From assembly GCA_003635195.1 (NCBI GenBank), contig PYIY01000004.1, positions 1 to 64,000 of the forward strand: DNA of 64,000 nt. The letters are read 5' to 3'. Positions 8,666 through 19,198 of this stretch are shown here, piece after piece. The notes under the pieces are model-generated. The model searched no databases. It was not told the DNA's origin and saw only the letters and a list, made by a program, of their open reading frames with translations. This stretch comes from Candidatus Poribacteria bacterium. GTDB lineage: Bacteria > Poribacteria > WGA-4E > WGA-3G. A program made the translations under genes and the position numbers. Each line of letters opens with the position of its first letter. The first letter of the stretch is position 1.

Positions 8666-11653
8666 ATGACAACCAAGGTCTTGGAAGATATTATTGCCCG
8701 CTGTCACCGACGGCACGAGAAGCCACTTAAGCAACGGAAGACGATCTCAGCACCTCCGCTTTACAAAGGGCTTCCTTACCACTTCACGGTCTATTGCGCT
8801 CACAGATACCCTGTGATGCTTCAAGACTTGGAAGCGGCAGGCATTTCCTTTATGCCGATAGGGCAGGCTCCTGGAGCTGACCGTCCGCCGCGTCATTTTG
8901 GAGGGGAGCGGTTCTTGAAACCTCAAGAGGTGACAGACTGGGGGATCACCCAATGGCACAAGTCGTGGGGGATTCACGTGTATACAGGTATTCCCTCGGC
9001 ACACGATGGCGCGCCCTGGCATGATATCGACTTTCAATATGAAGCTATCTGTGCTGCCCCGGATGCCGTTTTTGCGTGCGTTGAAGCCCTTGTTAACGCG
9101 GTTGCGAACCCATTGTTGACGCTGTCAAAGTCTGGTGGATTGCGCTTTTCTTGCAGGATACCGGAGTACCTGCACCCGAGCACCAACCAGGCACGGTTCT
9201 ATGTCTATAAAGGGACACCGTCAACGGAGAGTCCCGACCAATACGACGCGTATTTTGAAATTTTTGGCGAGAAAGGACACAATTGCTGGGATGCGCGTTA
9301 TGAAATCCTGCTTGGAAATCTGTTAGATCCGCCAGTGATTCCTAAAGAGGTTTTCTTTGCACCGATTGATGCCCTTCGTGCTGCACTGCCCGAACCTGTT
9401 TCGCAAAATGTCCAACACAAAGAGAATATCCCCGAGGTACCATACTCTCTCGGATCGGGCAAACTTGATCTCGCCAAAGAGGCGTTTTTTAAGCGCGGGT
9501 TTTCTTATGTCAGACAAGAGGATGGATTTCACTATTGGAACCAGGGAGGTAGTGAGATTGACAACACAGAGGTAGCATTGTGGGAGAGTGAAAGTGGCGT
9601 GTGGGTACGTGCCTCTACGTCTGATACTGGGCTGCCTATGGAGGCAATGCTCATAACAGATGTTTGGAACGACACTGGCATCTTGCCGCCGACCCCTGCG
9701 ACAGGGCTGCCTATAGACGATAAGGTGATCGCCGTACGGGAAGGGAAACTTAGTCCACTATCAATAAAGCGTCCTACTCCTATATTACACAAGTCCGAAC
9801 CGCCCGAAAATACTTATGAAACACACGAAGAGATTAGTGTTCAGGTGCAGCGTGCTTTCGATAGGAATGTGCGTGTCCTTGGATTTACTGCCGAGATAGA
9901 CGCAGAGAAATACCCTGAAGTAGAATCCGTTCTGCGTACGCGTAAGGCAATCTGTTTAAAGGTACCGCGCGTTGATCTTGCGGCAGTAGCATCGCAATTT
10001 CTTCAAAGCCGAGATGTCAGATCGGTGGCACAGTGGCGGGATCAGATGCATCTCTGGAATCAGGTGAAAGATACCCCCAGTACCCGACTGTTTTCGGACC
10101 CAGAATACGCAAAAATAGCGGAACAACTTCTCGAAACGCGCGAGGGAACACAACCCCTCTGTATCATCAATACCCTCGGAGAGGATAAACTGTTTCTTAG
10201 ATGCAAATTCTCCAGAACCACACTGAAGGCGTGGGTTGCCAATTGGCAAGGCAATGCCTTAGGCAACTTTGCGATAGCTCTCCTGAATGCAGTAGACATC
10301 AAAGATAAATCCCCTGGAAACTCTATCAAACGGCTCCGAACAGTGGTTCAGACGTTTGAATGGCTGGAAGAAGAGATCATCCAACAGATGTGTCACGTCG
10401 ATGCGGCGACTGTTGAAAACATTCAGGCGTTCCCAGCGGTTTATGCGGATCCAAGTTGGACGTTTTGGCATCAACTCAAACGTTTCTTTGCACATTACAC
10501 ACGGGACGCTGATGCGCCGATGCGATGGGAGGACGAAGCCCTACAGTTCCGAGTGCCGCCGATGCTGCATCCGAGCGTCCAATACCTTTTCGTCAATACA
10601 CCAACTCTCTACGCTGAACATTTACAGCGGACATTCTTGGATGTAGAAACCGAGATCCTTCGCACGCAACCGATGGTGTGGGTTCCCGGAAACCGCGTTT
10701 TTCAGATTCGCACCGGTATCTATCCACAAGAGACAATTTTAGACCTCAGCAATACTTGGGACATTATGGCGATGTCTGAAACGGGGCAGCACATTTTTTC
10801 CAGAATTCAAGCGGAAATAGAAAGAGATCGAAATATTAAGCATGGGATTATAACCCATGTTCCGGCAATTGAACAGTTGAAGGATATCACGAAAAATGAG
10901 AATGTCTGTTTCTTGAGGAGTTTTCGAGATTTTCAAGAAGTGGAAGGATTGGAAATTGCCCTTCAAGAAGGATTAGAAATCGCCCTTCAAGAAGGACAGG
11001 TCATCTGGATGGTTGGCATGCCGGCAATGGGAGCACGCGCCCTTTTGAATCGCACGCAGATCCTGTTTGGAAACGACAAGGAGCCCCTCTCTTATGAAAT
11101 GGAACCAGAATTCTACCGTTATAAAGACGAACGCGTTCAGAGCGTCTATGAAAAAGAGATCACCCGTATATTCACAGAGATTATAAAGTTGGCACAGTTG
11201 AACCGTTTGGCACACAAGACAGTTATGTTGATTACAGGGTTGCGAATTCCTGAGATCACCGATAGACCCGAAACCCTCCTTTTTGACTGGGAAGATTTCG
11301 AGGTTGCTGGCGGGTTAGACAACCTCGCTGAGGTGGTAGCAACACGCCAACGTTTTGAGACGGAACGCGACAATCTGACACCTGAATCCAGCAGACAAGA
11401 AGTAGAACGTGTATTAGGATGTTCCCCAAGACAGGCGAACCGAGTGTTGCAAAAGCTGAGAGGTGGGAAGGCACGTGTCACTTTTCGCGAGCAAATTCTT
11501 ACACTTCTCGCCAATGGCGAGAAAACAACACCGGAACTCGCAGCGGCGATTCTGGGACACCCAAAAGCAATAAACACAGAACTCACGCGCCTTGTGGAGA
11601 TGGGTGAAATTGTAAAGGTTCGACGCGGTGTTTACAGGCTGCCAGAACCTTAG
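8666..11653 (+). CDS. Large uncharacterised protein with N-terminal primase-polymerase (AEP)-like region and C-terminal winged-helix
   Basis: ~995 aa; WHDIDF (DxD), LSKSGGLRFSC and YFEIFGEKGHN motifs in AEP order; C-terminal ILTLLANGEKTTPELAAAILGHPKAINTELTRLVEMGEIVKVRRGVYRL wHTH; AGGGAGG SD before ATG 8666 (track start GTG 8660). Confidence 0.5.
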   Translation: MTTKVLEDIIARCHRRHEKPLKQRKTISAPPLYKGLPYHFTVYCAHRYPVMLQDLEAAGISFMPIGQAPGADRPPRHFGGERFLKPQEVTDWGITQWHKSWGIHVYTGIPSAHDGAPWHDIDFQYEAICAAPDAVFACVEALVNAVANPLLTLSKSGGLRFSCRIPEYLHPSTNQARFYVYKGTPSTESPDQYDAYFEIFGEKGHNCWDARYEILLGNLLDPPVIPKEVFFAPIDALRAALPEPVSQNVQHKENIPEVPYSLGSGKLDLAKEAFFKRGFSYVRQEDGFHYWNQGGSEIDNTEVALWESESGVWVRASTSDTGLPMEAMLITDVWNDTGILPPTPATGLPIDDKVIAVREGKLSPLSIKRPTPILHKSEPPENTYETHEEISVQVQRAFDRNVRVLGFTAEIDAEKYPEVESVLRTRKAICLKVPRVDLAAVASQFLQSRDVRSVAQWRDQMHLWNQVKDTPSTRLFSDPEYAKIAEQLLETREGTQPLCIINTLGEDKLFLRCKFSRTTLKAWVANWQGNALGNFAIALLNAVDIKDKSPGNSIKRLRTVVQTFEWLEEEIIQQMCHVDAATVENIQAFPAVYADPSWTFWHQLKRFFAHYTRDADAPMRWEDEALQFRVPPMLHPSVQYLFVNTPTLYAEHLQRTFLDVETEILRTQPMVWVPGNRVFQIRTGIYPQETILDLSNTWDIMAMSETGQHIFSRIQAEIERDRNIKHGIITHVPAIEQLKDITKNENVCFLRSFRDFQEVEGLEIALQEGLEIALQEGQVIWMVGMPAMGARALLNRTQILFGNDKEPLSYEMEPEFYRYKDERVQSVYEKEITRIFTEIIKLAQLNRLAHKTVMLITGLRIPEITDRPETLLFDWEDFEVAGGLDNLAEVVATRQRFETERDNLTPESSRQEVERVLGCSPRQANRVLQKLRGGKARVTFREQILTLLANGEKTTPELAAAILGHPKAINTELTRLVEMGEIVKVRRGVYRLPEP

Positions 11654-12049
11654 AACGGCAGCATTCCGTATTATCATTCCATTCTCATTTACCGAGTCTA
11701 CATTCCTTATCTATCTATACCCCAAGTTGCCACCCCCCCTCTTTATCCCCCCTATCAGGGCGGCAAGATTACAAGTGCTTGTTATGTGAAAGCAGATCCA
11801 TTCAGTTTTAAGAAATTATAGAGTTTCCCGCCCTTTTTCAGGATCCGGTGCGGTTAGGAAACCGCATCTACCGGGCCTGGGGGGCCAAAATTGGACTAAA
11901 AAACCGAGAACTGAATGGCTTTGATGTGAAAGTTGGCCTTGATAGAATTACCGAATTATTTTATTATGATGAAAAAAAAAATAAGTAGCCCTTCGCTGGA
12001 AGGCACGCTTAGAGAATGGTAAAGGATTGGGCAGCAGGAGTTTGTCAAT

Positions 12050-13447
12050 ATGCAACTTAAACATCTCAGTCAATCAGAACTTGTAAAGAAGGTCGGAATT
12101 TGGGTAGTGTCAATCCTACTCCTATTTTTCGGGTTTTACACGAACTTATGGCATGTTGCTGAACAGCAATGGTTTGCGAATCATCAGAAAGACACCGAAG
12201 CGCATATCATGGGAAGAATGGTCAAATCTCGACAAGATGGCATCTTCTCAGCGGGTGGTCTGAATGGTTGGGGTACAGCGAAAAGGACTGATGCGGAATG
12301 GATACCTTCAACAGCACTGGGTCCCCAATATACAGCTTATCTTTACAAGCTCTCTTTTGATAAATTCTCGCCGTATATGTCCCAACCTGGCGGGCAAGGG
12401 ATGGTTTTTAGTCTATTGGATAGACTCATTCCCCTATCACCTCAAGTCAAATTATGGTCATTCTATGTGTTGACAGCACTCCTCTCGGCAATCGCATTGA
12501 CGGCGATCATAGGTTGGTTTTATGAGGCGTTTGGTGGGTGGGTCGCGATATTCGTTATAGGTTCGGCTGTGCTTTCGCAATGGTTGACGGTCTTTGGTAA
12601 AAATCTTTGGTGGAGTCTATGGGCTTTTTACTTGCCGATGATTGCTGTCATGTACTTCCTTAAACGCTACAGAGAAACATTGGACCGACAACTCATCAGG
12701 TTTGGAATTGTTATCTTTATCGCAGTTTCTATTAAGTGTTTCATCAACGGCTATGAGTACATTACAACCACACTATTAATGATGATGGCACCGTTCGTGT
12801 ATTATGTTATCCTCGATAAGTGGAACCGCCAGCAATGCGTGAAATGGACGCTTGCAGCCGGACTCGGCTCAGGCGTAGCAATATTTTTCAGTTTCATCAT
12901 GTTATGCTTCCAGATCGGTGCTGCGAAGGATGGGTTTATGGATGGGGTTGAGCATATCATCTGGTCTTTTGGAAAGCGCACGTATGGCGAGGCAGAAGAT
13001 TTTCCACCGGTATATGCTGCCAGCCTTGAAGCCGGGACAATAGGGGTTGTCATTACCTATATGAACGGTATTTTCTTTGATCTCAACAACTATTTTTCTC
13101 AATCAAATTTATCAAAATTATTGGTCTTTAACTTCCTATTGAAAGTATTGAAAGTCCGCTATTATTATCTGATCGTTCTCTTTGTTGTGATGTCTGCGCT
13201 GCTGTTTTGGCGCAGCAATAAAGAGATACTGGCGGAGCGACGACCGCACTATATTGCATTAATCTGGACAACATGGTTTTCAATGCTGGCACCGTTATCG
13301 TGGTTCGTTATCTTCAAGGCACACTCCTATATTCATACGCACATGAGTTTTCTTCTCTGGCAGATGCCTTTTACGCTCTTTGGCTTTGCCGTGTTCGGAT
13401 CTGCCGTTATAGCGTGGACGAAAAAGACTGCGTCAACGCAAGGTTAG
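12050..13447 (+). CDS. Multi-pass membrane protein of unknown function
   Basis: 465 aa with many hydrophobic segments. Confidence 0.65.
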   Translation: MQLKHLSQSELVKKVGIWVVSILLLFFGFYTNLWHVAEQQWFANHQKDTEAHIMGRMVKSRQDGIFSAGGLNGWGTAKRTDAEWIPSTALGPQYTAYLYKLSFDKFSPYMSQPGGQGMVFSLLDRLIPLSPQVKLWSFYVLTALLSAIALTAIIGWFYEAFGGWVAIFVIGSAVLSQWLTVFGKNLWWSLWAFYLPMIAVMYFLKRYRETLDRQLIRFGIVIFIAVSIKCFINGYEYITTTLLMMMAPFVYYVILDKWNRQQCVKWTLAAGLGSGVAIFFSFIMLCFQIGAAKDGFMDGVEHIIWSFGKRTYGEAEDFPPVYAASLEAGTIGVVITYMNGIFFDLNNYFSQSNLSKLLVFNFLLKVLKVRYYYLIVLFVVMSALLFWRSNKEILAERRPHYIALIWTTWFSMLAPLSWFVIFKAHSYIHTHMSFLLWQMPFTLFGFAVFGSAVIAWTKKTASTQG

Positions 13448-13536
13448 GTTGCCTTAAAGAGAAAAAAGAGCATCTTATTTGAAAGGTAAAGAACTTAATG
13501 TAACGCTAATATGGTGTGTGAGGAGATAAGTAAAGG

Positions 13537-15762
13537 ATGGCAAAACTTACATCGATTTTGGGAAGTGTGTTATTTTTCGTACATGCAACTTTTGGGCAAA
13601 CAATCGGTCAGATTTCAGGAACTGTAACTGATGAAGCAACTCAAGAACCACTTGCTGGTGTCAAAATTATTATCGTGGAAACCACGCTGGAAACAATGAC
13701 CGGTAAGAATGGTTCTTACAAGCTAATCGATGTTCCGCCTGGACAGTATGAAATCAAGACCAGTCGGATTGGATATGAATCAATATCTTTAATCACCACC
13801 GTTTCTCCCAATGAAGATACCAAACTCAATATTTCGCTAAAGGAATCAATTGTATCTTTACCCACAGTCGTTGTGTCATCCGAAAAGTTAGCTGAGAGAA
13901 CTTCTGTTAGTGATATGGCACTGACAAAACGGATGTTGCAATCCAGACATGGTCTAATGGAAGATCCCTTACGCGTCATTCAGACAATGCCAGGGGTAAC
14001 GACACCGGGCGATCTGTTTTCAGCTTCTCAAATTTACATTCGAGGAGGTGCCCCAGAGGAAAATCTTTTCTTGCTCGATTGGGTACGGGTTTACTGGCCC
14101 TGGTATTTTGGCGGGATAAAATCTATTTATAACACAGATATTGTGGAAACCACTGAACTATTGACGGGCGGTTTTCCTGCGAAATATGGTAATGCCCTTT
14201 CGTCGGTATTGAGCATAACCACCCGCGAAGGGAATCGGGAACGAATTTCTGGAGCTTTTTCCTTCGGTTTTATAAACACGCAAGGGCGCATAGAGGGCCC
14301 CCTCACATCAAAGGCATCTTATCTCGTTACCGGTCGCCGCACCTACCTTGATCTAATACTCAAGGAAAGTGCTGAGTTTCCTGTTCCATCTTTCGCCGAC
14401 TTTAACTTCAAGTTCAGTTACGAACCGGCCGCTGGACATCACATTGACGTGAATGGTTTTCTATCCAAGGAAAATGTTGACTTTATCGCTGCTGATCCGG
14501 ACCCAGGTCTACCGGATAGGATCCTAACAGATGGCAACTTAAACACCCAGAGTATTGAATGGAAGGCACTCTTCAACACTAATCTTTACTCGAGGTTGTC
14601 TTTACTTCGAGCGCAGCCGACGTACAGCGTGGGAGTTGGGAGAAACCTTAATTTTGAGATTGATGGATCAACGGTTGGCGTTCGAGAAGACTTGACCTGG
14701 GAACTTCATCCAAATCACGAGTTAAAGACCGGTTTTGAACTGATACAGACGACCTTTGAGACATCAGGGAACATCCCCTTGGACCCCTCGGAGATTGATC
14801 CAACAGATATCTCTGTCCAATTGACTTCCTACGATTTTTCACAAAACACATGGTCCGGTGGCGGCTATCTACAGGATTCATGGGAACTCCTTCCGGTGTT
14901 AACTTTAACTGGAGGAGGGCGATTTGATTATTTTTCCCTCAACGAGAAGACGGACCTGTCTCCCAGGTTCTCCATACACTATAATCTGGCTTCAAAAACT
15001 GTTCTGCAGGCAGCTTGGGGGCATTATTATCAATTTCCGAATTCGCAGGACATCACCAGAGAGCCTGAGCTTCACTCCCCACTGGCGATTCATTATATTG
15101 TCGGAATTAGCCGTAAATTTAATAATGCATTTCACGGGTGGGTTGAGGTTTACCAGAAAGACTATCAAAATTTGGTCGTGGTCAATCCTCTGGAAGATTA
15201 TTCAAACGATGGGCACGGATTTGCCAGAGGCGTTGAATTTTTCCTAGAAAAGAAAACCGGTTCACTTGTGGGTTGGCTGAGTTACGCCCTGTCGGTCGCA
15301 AAACGCAAGTGGTATTTAGACACACAAGAATATGATTTCGACTTTGATCAACGGCATCTTTTATCATTAACGCTTTCATACAATTTTCCCGAGTCTTACA
15401 CGTCGAAGTGGTATATGCCCGCTGTTATAGTATTAACATCTCGATATGCCAGTGGCCGTCCCTACACCCCTATTATTTCCGCCGAAAGGGATCTAAACGG
15501 TGGATGGGTGCCGGTCAGAGGAGAAACCAACTCCCGTCGTTTTTCATCTTTCGAGAATCTCAATTTGAGAGTGGAATGGCAATTTTCGATGAGCCGTAAA
15601 CTTCAAGGCACCTCCTTCATTGAGATATGGAATATGTCTAATCAAAGAAATGTCCTGGGATTCAGTTATCAATATAGCGTGGAATATCGCAATAATGTAA
15701 ATGCTCACCCCTATTACACAACACCATTCCTACTGGCAGGTGGTTTCGGTATTAAGTTTTAA
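13537..15762 (+). CDS. TonB-dependent receptor with N-terminal carboxypeptidase-like regulatory domain
   Basis: ISGTVTDEATQEPLAGVKIIIVETTLETMTGKNGSYKLIDVPPGQYEI; plug DPLRVIQTMPGVTTPGDLFSASQIYIRGGAPEENLFLLD; beta-barrel-like C-terminus. Confidence 0.88.
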   Translation: MAKLTSILGSVLFFVHATFGQTIGQISGTVTDEATQEPLAGVKIIIVETTLETMTGKNGSYKLIDVPPGQYEIKTSRIGYESISLITTVSPNEDTKLNISLKESIVSLPTVVVSSEKLAERTSVSDMALTKRMLQSRHGLMEDPLRVIQTMPGVTTPGDLFSASQIYIRGGAPEENLFLLDWVRVYWPWYFGGIKSIYNTDIVETTELLTGGFPAKYGNALSSVLSITTREGNRERISGAFSFGFINTQGRIEGPLTSKASYLVTGRRTYLDLILKESAEFPVPSFADFNFKFSYEPAAGHHIDVNGFLSKENVDFIAADPDPGLPDRILTDGNLNTQSIEWKALFNTNLYSRLSLLRAQPTYSVGVGRNLNFEIDGSTVGVREDLTWELHPNHELKTGFELIQTTFETSGNIPLDPSEIDPTDISVQLTSYDFSQNTWSGGGYLQDSWELLPVLTLTGGGRFDYFSLNEKTDLSPRFSIHYNLASKTVLQAAWGHYYQFPNSQDITREPELHSPLAIHYIVGISRKFNNAFHGWVEVYQKDYQNLVVVNPLEDYSNDGHGFARGVEFFLEKKTGSLVGWLSYALSVAKRKWYLDTQEYDFDFDQRHLLSLTLSYNFPESYTSKWYMPAVIVLTSRYASGRPYTPIISAERDLNGGWVPVRGETNSRRFSSFENLNLRVEWQFSMSRKLQGTSFIEIWNMSNQRNVLGFSYQYSVEYRNNVNAHPYYTTPFLLAGGFGIKF

Positions 15763-15910
15763 TAGCATCAGAACTTACACAATGAAATAGATGGATTATC
15801 CTCAATCTCGCGTGCATCTTACATCGGATTTAGGATTCAAGATTCGGGATATCGTAATAATCCAAGTATCAACCGACGAAGGAAACAGAGAAAAGTAACA
15901 TGGAGGGTGT

Positions 15911-17728
15911 ATGAACACTAATCAATTGGACAGGTGGATTGGTAGAGACCGGTTGCGTCCTGACGAAATAGAGGGTAACCGCTTCTTAAAAGCGGCGAGT
16001 CTCTTCGCGGGGACAGCGATACAATACGGGAGAGACAGATACAGCGGCAGAGATATGCCGCTCTTTGCCGATTGCCTCCATACAGAGCATTTGAAGGCAC
16101 CCAGATCTATGACCTCCCACCGCACAGGTACCGAGCCGAAACCGGCGGTCTGGAGTTTCTTCCAAAATCAGCAGAATCTGATGCGATTACTCGCCTCTTT
16201 AAGCCAGTTCACTGGGGATAGCGAGTATGTCTATGCCGCGGGAGAAGCCGCCGAATATATGTTCAACAACTACTGGTATCCAGAGAGTGGTGTTCTGCAT
16301 TGGGGTGGGCACGGCTATGTGGACTTGGTCACTGGGAATAGATACGGCATGAAAGGCGTTGTCCACGAAATAGAGGACGTGTATCCGTACTGGGAGTTGC
16401 TGAGAGCCGTGGATCCCGACCGGGGCGAGATGCTGATGAAAGGGATTTGGGAAGCAAATATCAAGGATTGGGATGCCTTACATTACAACCGACACGGTGA
16501 TTTCAAAAAGCAGGTCGATCATGCCAATACTTGGAACAGACCTTGGAACGGATACAAAGCCCCCAAGATCAGTGGCGATCTTTCGTTTATCAGTGTAGCA
16601 CTGGATCTGGCTTATGCCGCTTACAGTTTGAGCTACCAAAAACAGGAAGCAGCACCGCGGATGTGGGCGGAACGCCTTTTAAATCTGATTATAAAGCAGC
16701 GAGACCCAGAGACCGGCATCTGGCCGAATCTGGTGCATCCGCAAAGTGGCAAACGCGGGCTCAACGTATTCGGCAGACTATATCCGCAGGCGACTGAACC
16801 GAGGGTCTATGTGGGCAATCAGTTGAACCACACGATTACGCAGATGATGGGTATGCTAACAATCGTAGAAAATGCCGAAAAATATGGGCGTATCGGCGAA
16901 ATGGCACACATCAAAGCAGCGGTTGCACAACACATCATCGGTTTCTTAGATGCCTCCTACGATCCGAAAAACAATACGCTGAAAAGCATCGTTATTGATG
17001 GGACCGATCTCACGGGTTTTCGGATAAAGGGACCTTTCAGAGATACGAAGTTATACTTTGGTGCGAAAGAAGGCGGGGCATTTCTGCCGCAAAACATCAC
17101 ACCGCTCTTCACCTCCGTTTGTGCGCGTGGGTATCGGGTTTCTGAAAGCAGAAGCGAGTTCAGGGACTACCTACGCACCCTATTTAAAGCCTTTGGGATC
17201 GGAGACATCGGTGCCGATAAGAACTCCCCACCCTCGTTAAATTTTGACACAACTGCCTTGGAACCCGCTTATATCTTCGCGCTGGTGGATCTGTATCGGG
17301 TAGAGCCGAAAGCAGAATTTCTGGCGATGGCAGAACGGATAGGCGACAATTTGCTGCAAGGCAGACAAGATGCCGATAGCGGTCTTTTTACACTCGAAGA
17401 TGATTTTATCCTCCACAGCAAGGTTATGGATAAACCCGAACTACAAGAGGGACATGAAGGGAAAAGCGTGGCTGAACTTCTGCAGGACAGTCATCAAACC
17501 GCGAATCTCGATGCGATGGAGCCTCTGTCTTTGCTCAGTATCTACGCGGCACAAACCGGACAGTACAACATCATGCCCGAATGGACAGCGGGTGGACTCT
17601 ACCTCAAGGTGAGCAGCGTCGGTCATATTGTGGGCAAAGAGATTCAACTGTGGTTTGACAAGCCAGCACTCAAGCAATTTTACAAGGACAATAACATCAA
17701 CTGCACCTGGTCTATTGATGAAGACTGA
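15911..17728 (+). CDS. Six-hairpin/alpha-toroid type protein, possible pectate/polysaccharide lyase
   Basis: 605 aa; HWGGHGYVDLVTGNRYGMKGVVHEIEDVYPYWELL; fold assigned from general composition only. Confidence 0.45.
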   Translation: MNTNQLDRWIGRDRLRPDEIEGNRFLKAASLFAGTAIQYGRDRYSGRDMPLFADCLHTEHLKAPRSMTSHRTGTEPKPAVWSFFQNQQNLMRLLASLSQFTGDSEYVYAAGEAAEYMFNNYWYPESGVLHWGGHGYVDLVTGNRYGMKGVVHEIEDVYPYWELLRAVDPDRGEMLMKGIWEANIKDWDALHYNRHGDFKKQVDHANTWNRPWNGYKAPKISGDLSFISVALDLAYAAYSLSYQKQEAAPRMWAERLLNLIIKQRDPETGIWPNLVHPQSGKRGLNVFGRLYPQATEPRVYVGNQLNHTITQMMGMLTIVENAEKYGRIGEMAHIKAAVAQHIIGFLDASYDPKNNTLKSIVIDGTDLTGFRIKGPFRDTKLYFGAKEGGAFLPQNITPLFTSVCARGYRVSESRSEFRDYLRTLFKAFGIGDIGADKNSPPSLNFDTTALEPAYIFALVDLYRVEPKAEFLAMAERIGDNLLQGRQDADSGLFTLEDDFILHSKVMDKPELQEGHEGKSVAELLQDSHQTANLDAMEPLSLLSIYAAQTGQYNIMPEWTAGGLYLKVSSVGHIVGKEIQLWFDKPALKQFYKDNNINCTWSIDED

Positions 17729-17784
17729 ACCGGACAGGTTGTTGACGAAGCGGCACCATAAGTGTCAATTAATGAAAGTTATTT

Positions 17785-18195
17785 TCACTGTGAATAATCG
17801 TTCCGTTTCGCTGGATCATCCGTGAAGTATTCGACGAACTCCCATTCAAAACCGTCGGCATCAATGAAATAGATTCGTTTTCGGTAGGGATGCGGTCCAA
17901 CTTTATACCCTTCTTTATATCCGGCAGCGAGCAAGCGTTCTCTGATACCCTGAGCATCATCAACAGCAAAGCCGAGGTGGTTTACATACCTCCCCTTACG
18001 GTCACCTGTGAAGGGCTGCTTGCGGTCTGACAAGGCGATGTAAAAATCGTCAGTTCCAAGATGACACCATTTCGTTCCGTTCGCGTTATTGCCACCGCCC
18101 CTGACTCGAAAATCTGGAAAGGCGGTTGTTAGAAAATCGATCGCTTTTTCAAGATCATTCACGGTCATGTTTGCGTGTTCAAGATAACGGCTCAT
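17785..18195 (-). CDS. VOC/glyoxalase family protein
   Basis: MSRYLEHANMTVNDLEKAIDFLTTAFPDF...NHLGFAVDDAQGIRERLLAAGY...YFIDADGFEWEFVEYF. Confidence 0.85.
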   Translation of the reverse strand: MSRYLEHANMTVNDLEKAIDFLTTAFPDFRVRGGGNNANGTKWCHLGTDDFYIALSDRKQPFTGDRKGRYVNHLGFAVDDAQGIRERLLAAGYKEGYKVGPHPYRKRIYFIDADGFEWEFVEYFTDDPAKRNDYSQ

Positions 18196-18394
18196 TTCTT
18201 AATCCTCCTAGAATGTGGTAGTTGTTGTAGCATAGGCTGTTAGTCTGTGGCACCGCGTCCACAACGAACAGTAGACAGTACAAAAACCCAGACCTCATAT
18301 ACCGACATATTTTTTCATTGACAACTTCGTTGTGGTTAACATATTATAGCACTAAGCGTTGACCTATTGCTACCGTCCGAAAGGAGTACCGAAA

Positions 18395-19198
18395 ATGGCG
18401 AAAGCCCTCTCACTCGTGGCATACGACGATTTAGAAAGCCAAGTTGAAGCACTTGAAAGGGATGGGTATGTCTATTTCCCCGGTGTGCTTGATGCCGATG
18501 AGATCACTGAATTGCGGGCAATGATGGATCGATTAGAGGCAATCCCGGAGTCTCATGATCGGGACGAAACACTTGAGAATGGTGATGCTTTCCTCCATAA
18601 GCTTATCAGCAACTCGTTTAATCGCGACCGGTTGTACCTCCAATATCTCGACAGATCACCGGTTATTGAAGTCGCCGAGGCAGCGCATGGCGAGGATTGC
18701 CATTGCATCGGTATGCATTCATGGCTAACAGGACCGGGACGGCCAGATCAGGGATTACACACGGATTGGCTGCCGATCTCTTTACCGGCAGATATTCGTT
18801 CCGATCCCCGCGTCAAAATCCCAGTCTTCATCACCACTGCCCATTACTATCTCAATGATATGTATGAAGCGTTGGGACCGACGAAATTTGTGCCGGGCAG
18901 CCATTTCTCAGGGTGCTCTCCAAACGGCACAACCGAGTGGAATAATCGGGGTGAAGAGAGTATCTTATGCAATGCGGGAGATGTGGTGCTTTTCCGCAGT
19001 GAAGTCTGGCATCGTGGCTCTGCCAATACGAGTGACGAAGTCCGTTATCTTTTGCAGGTACACTATGCGCAGCGGATGATTACACAGAAATACCCGCCTT
19101 ATCTGAATAAGTTTCAGTTTGACGAATCCATCCTCGCGCAAGTGAACCCTCGACAGAGACGGCTCCTTGGCGACCACCGACCCAGTAATTATGATTGA
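18395..19198 (+). CDS. PhyH family protein, paralog 2 (recent duplicate of 3396-4199)
   Basis: 267 aa, same length and roughly 85% identical by eye to the 3396-4199 product; start at internal MAKALS. Confidence 0.88.
   Translation: MAKALSLVAYDDLESQVEALERDGYVYFPGVLDADEITELRAMMDRLEAIPESHDRDETLENGDAFLHKLISNSFNRDRLYLQYLDRSPVIEVAEAAHGEDCHCIGMHSWLTGPGRPDQGLHTDWLPISLPADIRSDPRVKIPVFITTAHYYLNDMYEALGPTKFVPGSHFSGCSPNGTTEWNNRGEESILCNAGDVVLFRSEVWHRGSANTSDEVRYLLQVHYAQRMITQKYPPYLNKFQFDESILAQVNPRQRRLLGDHRPSNYD

Noticed and set aside
11146-11586. 146-aa ORF antisense to the primase-like gene
   Set aside because: No RBS or motif; sense frame is clearly coding
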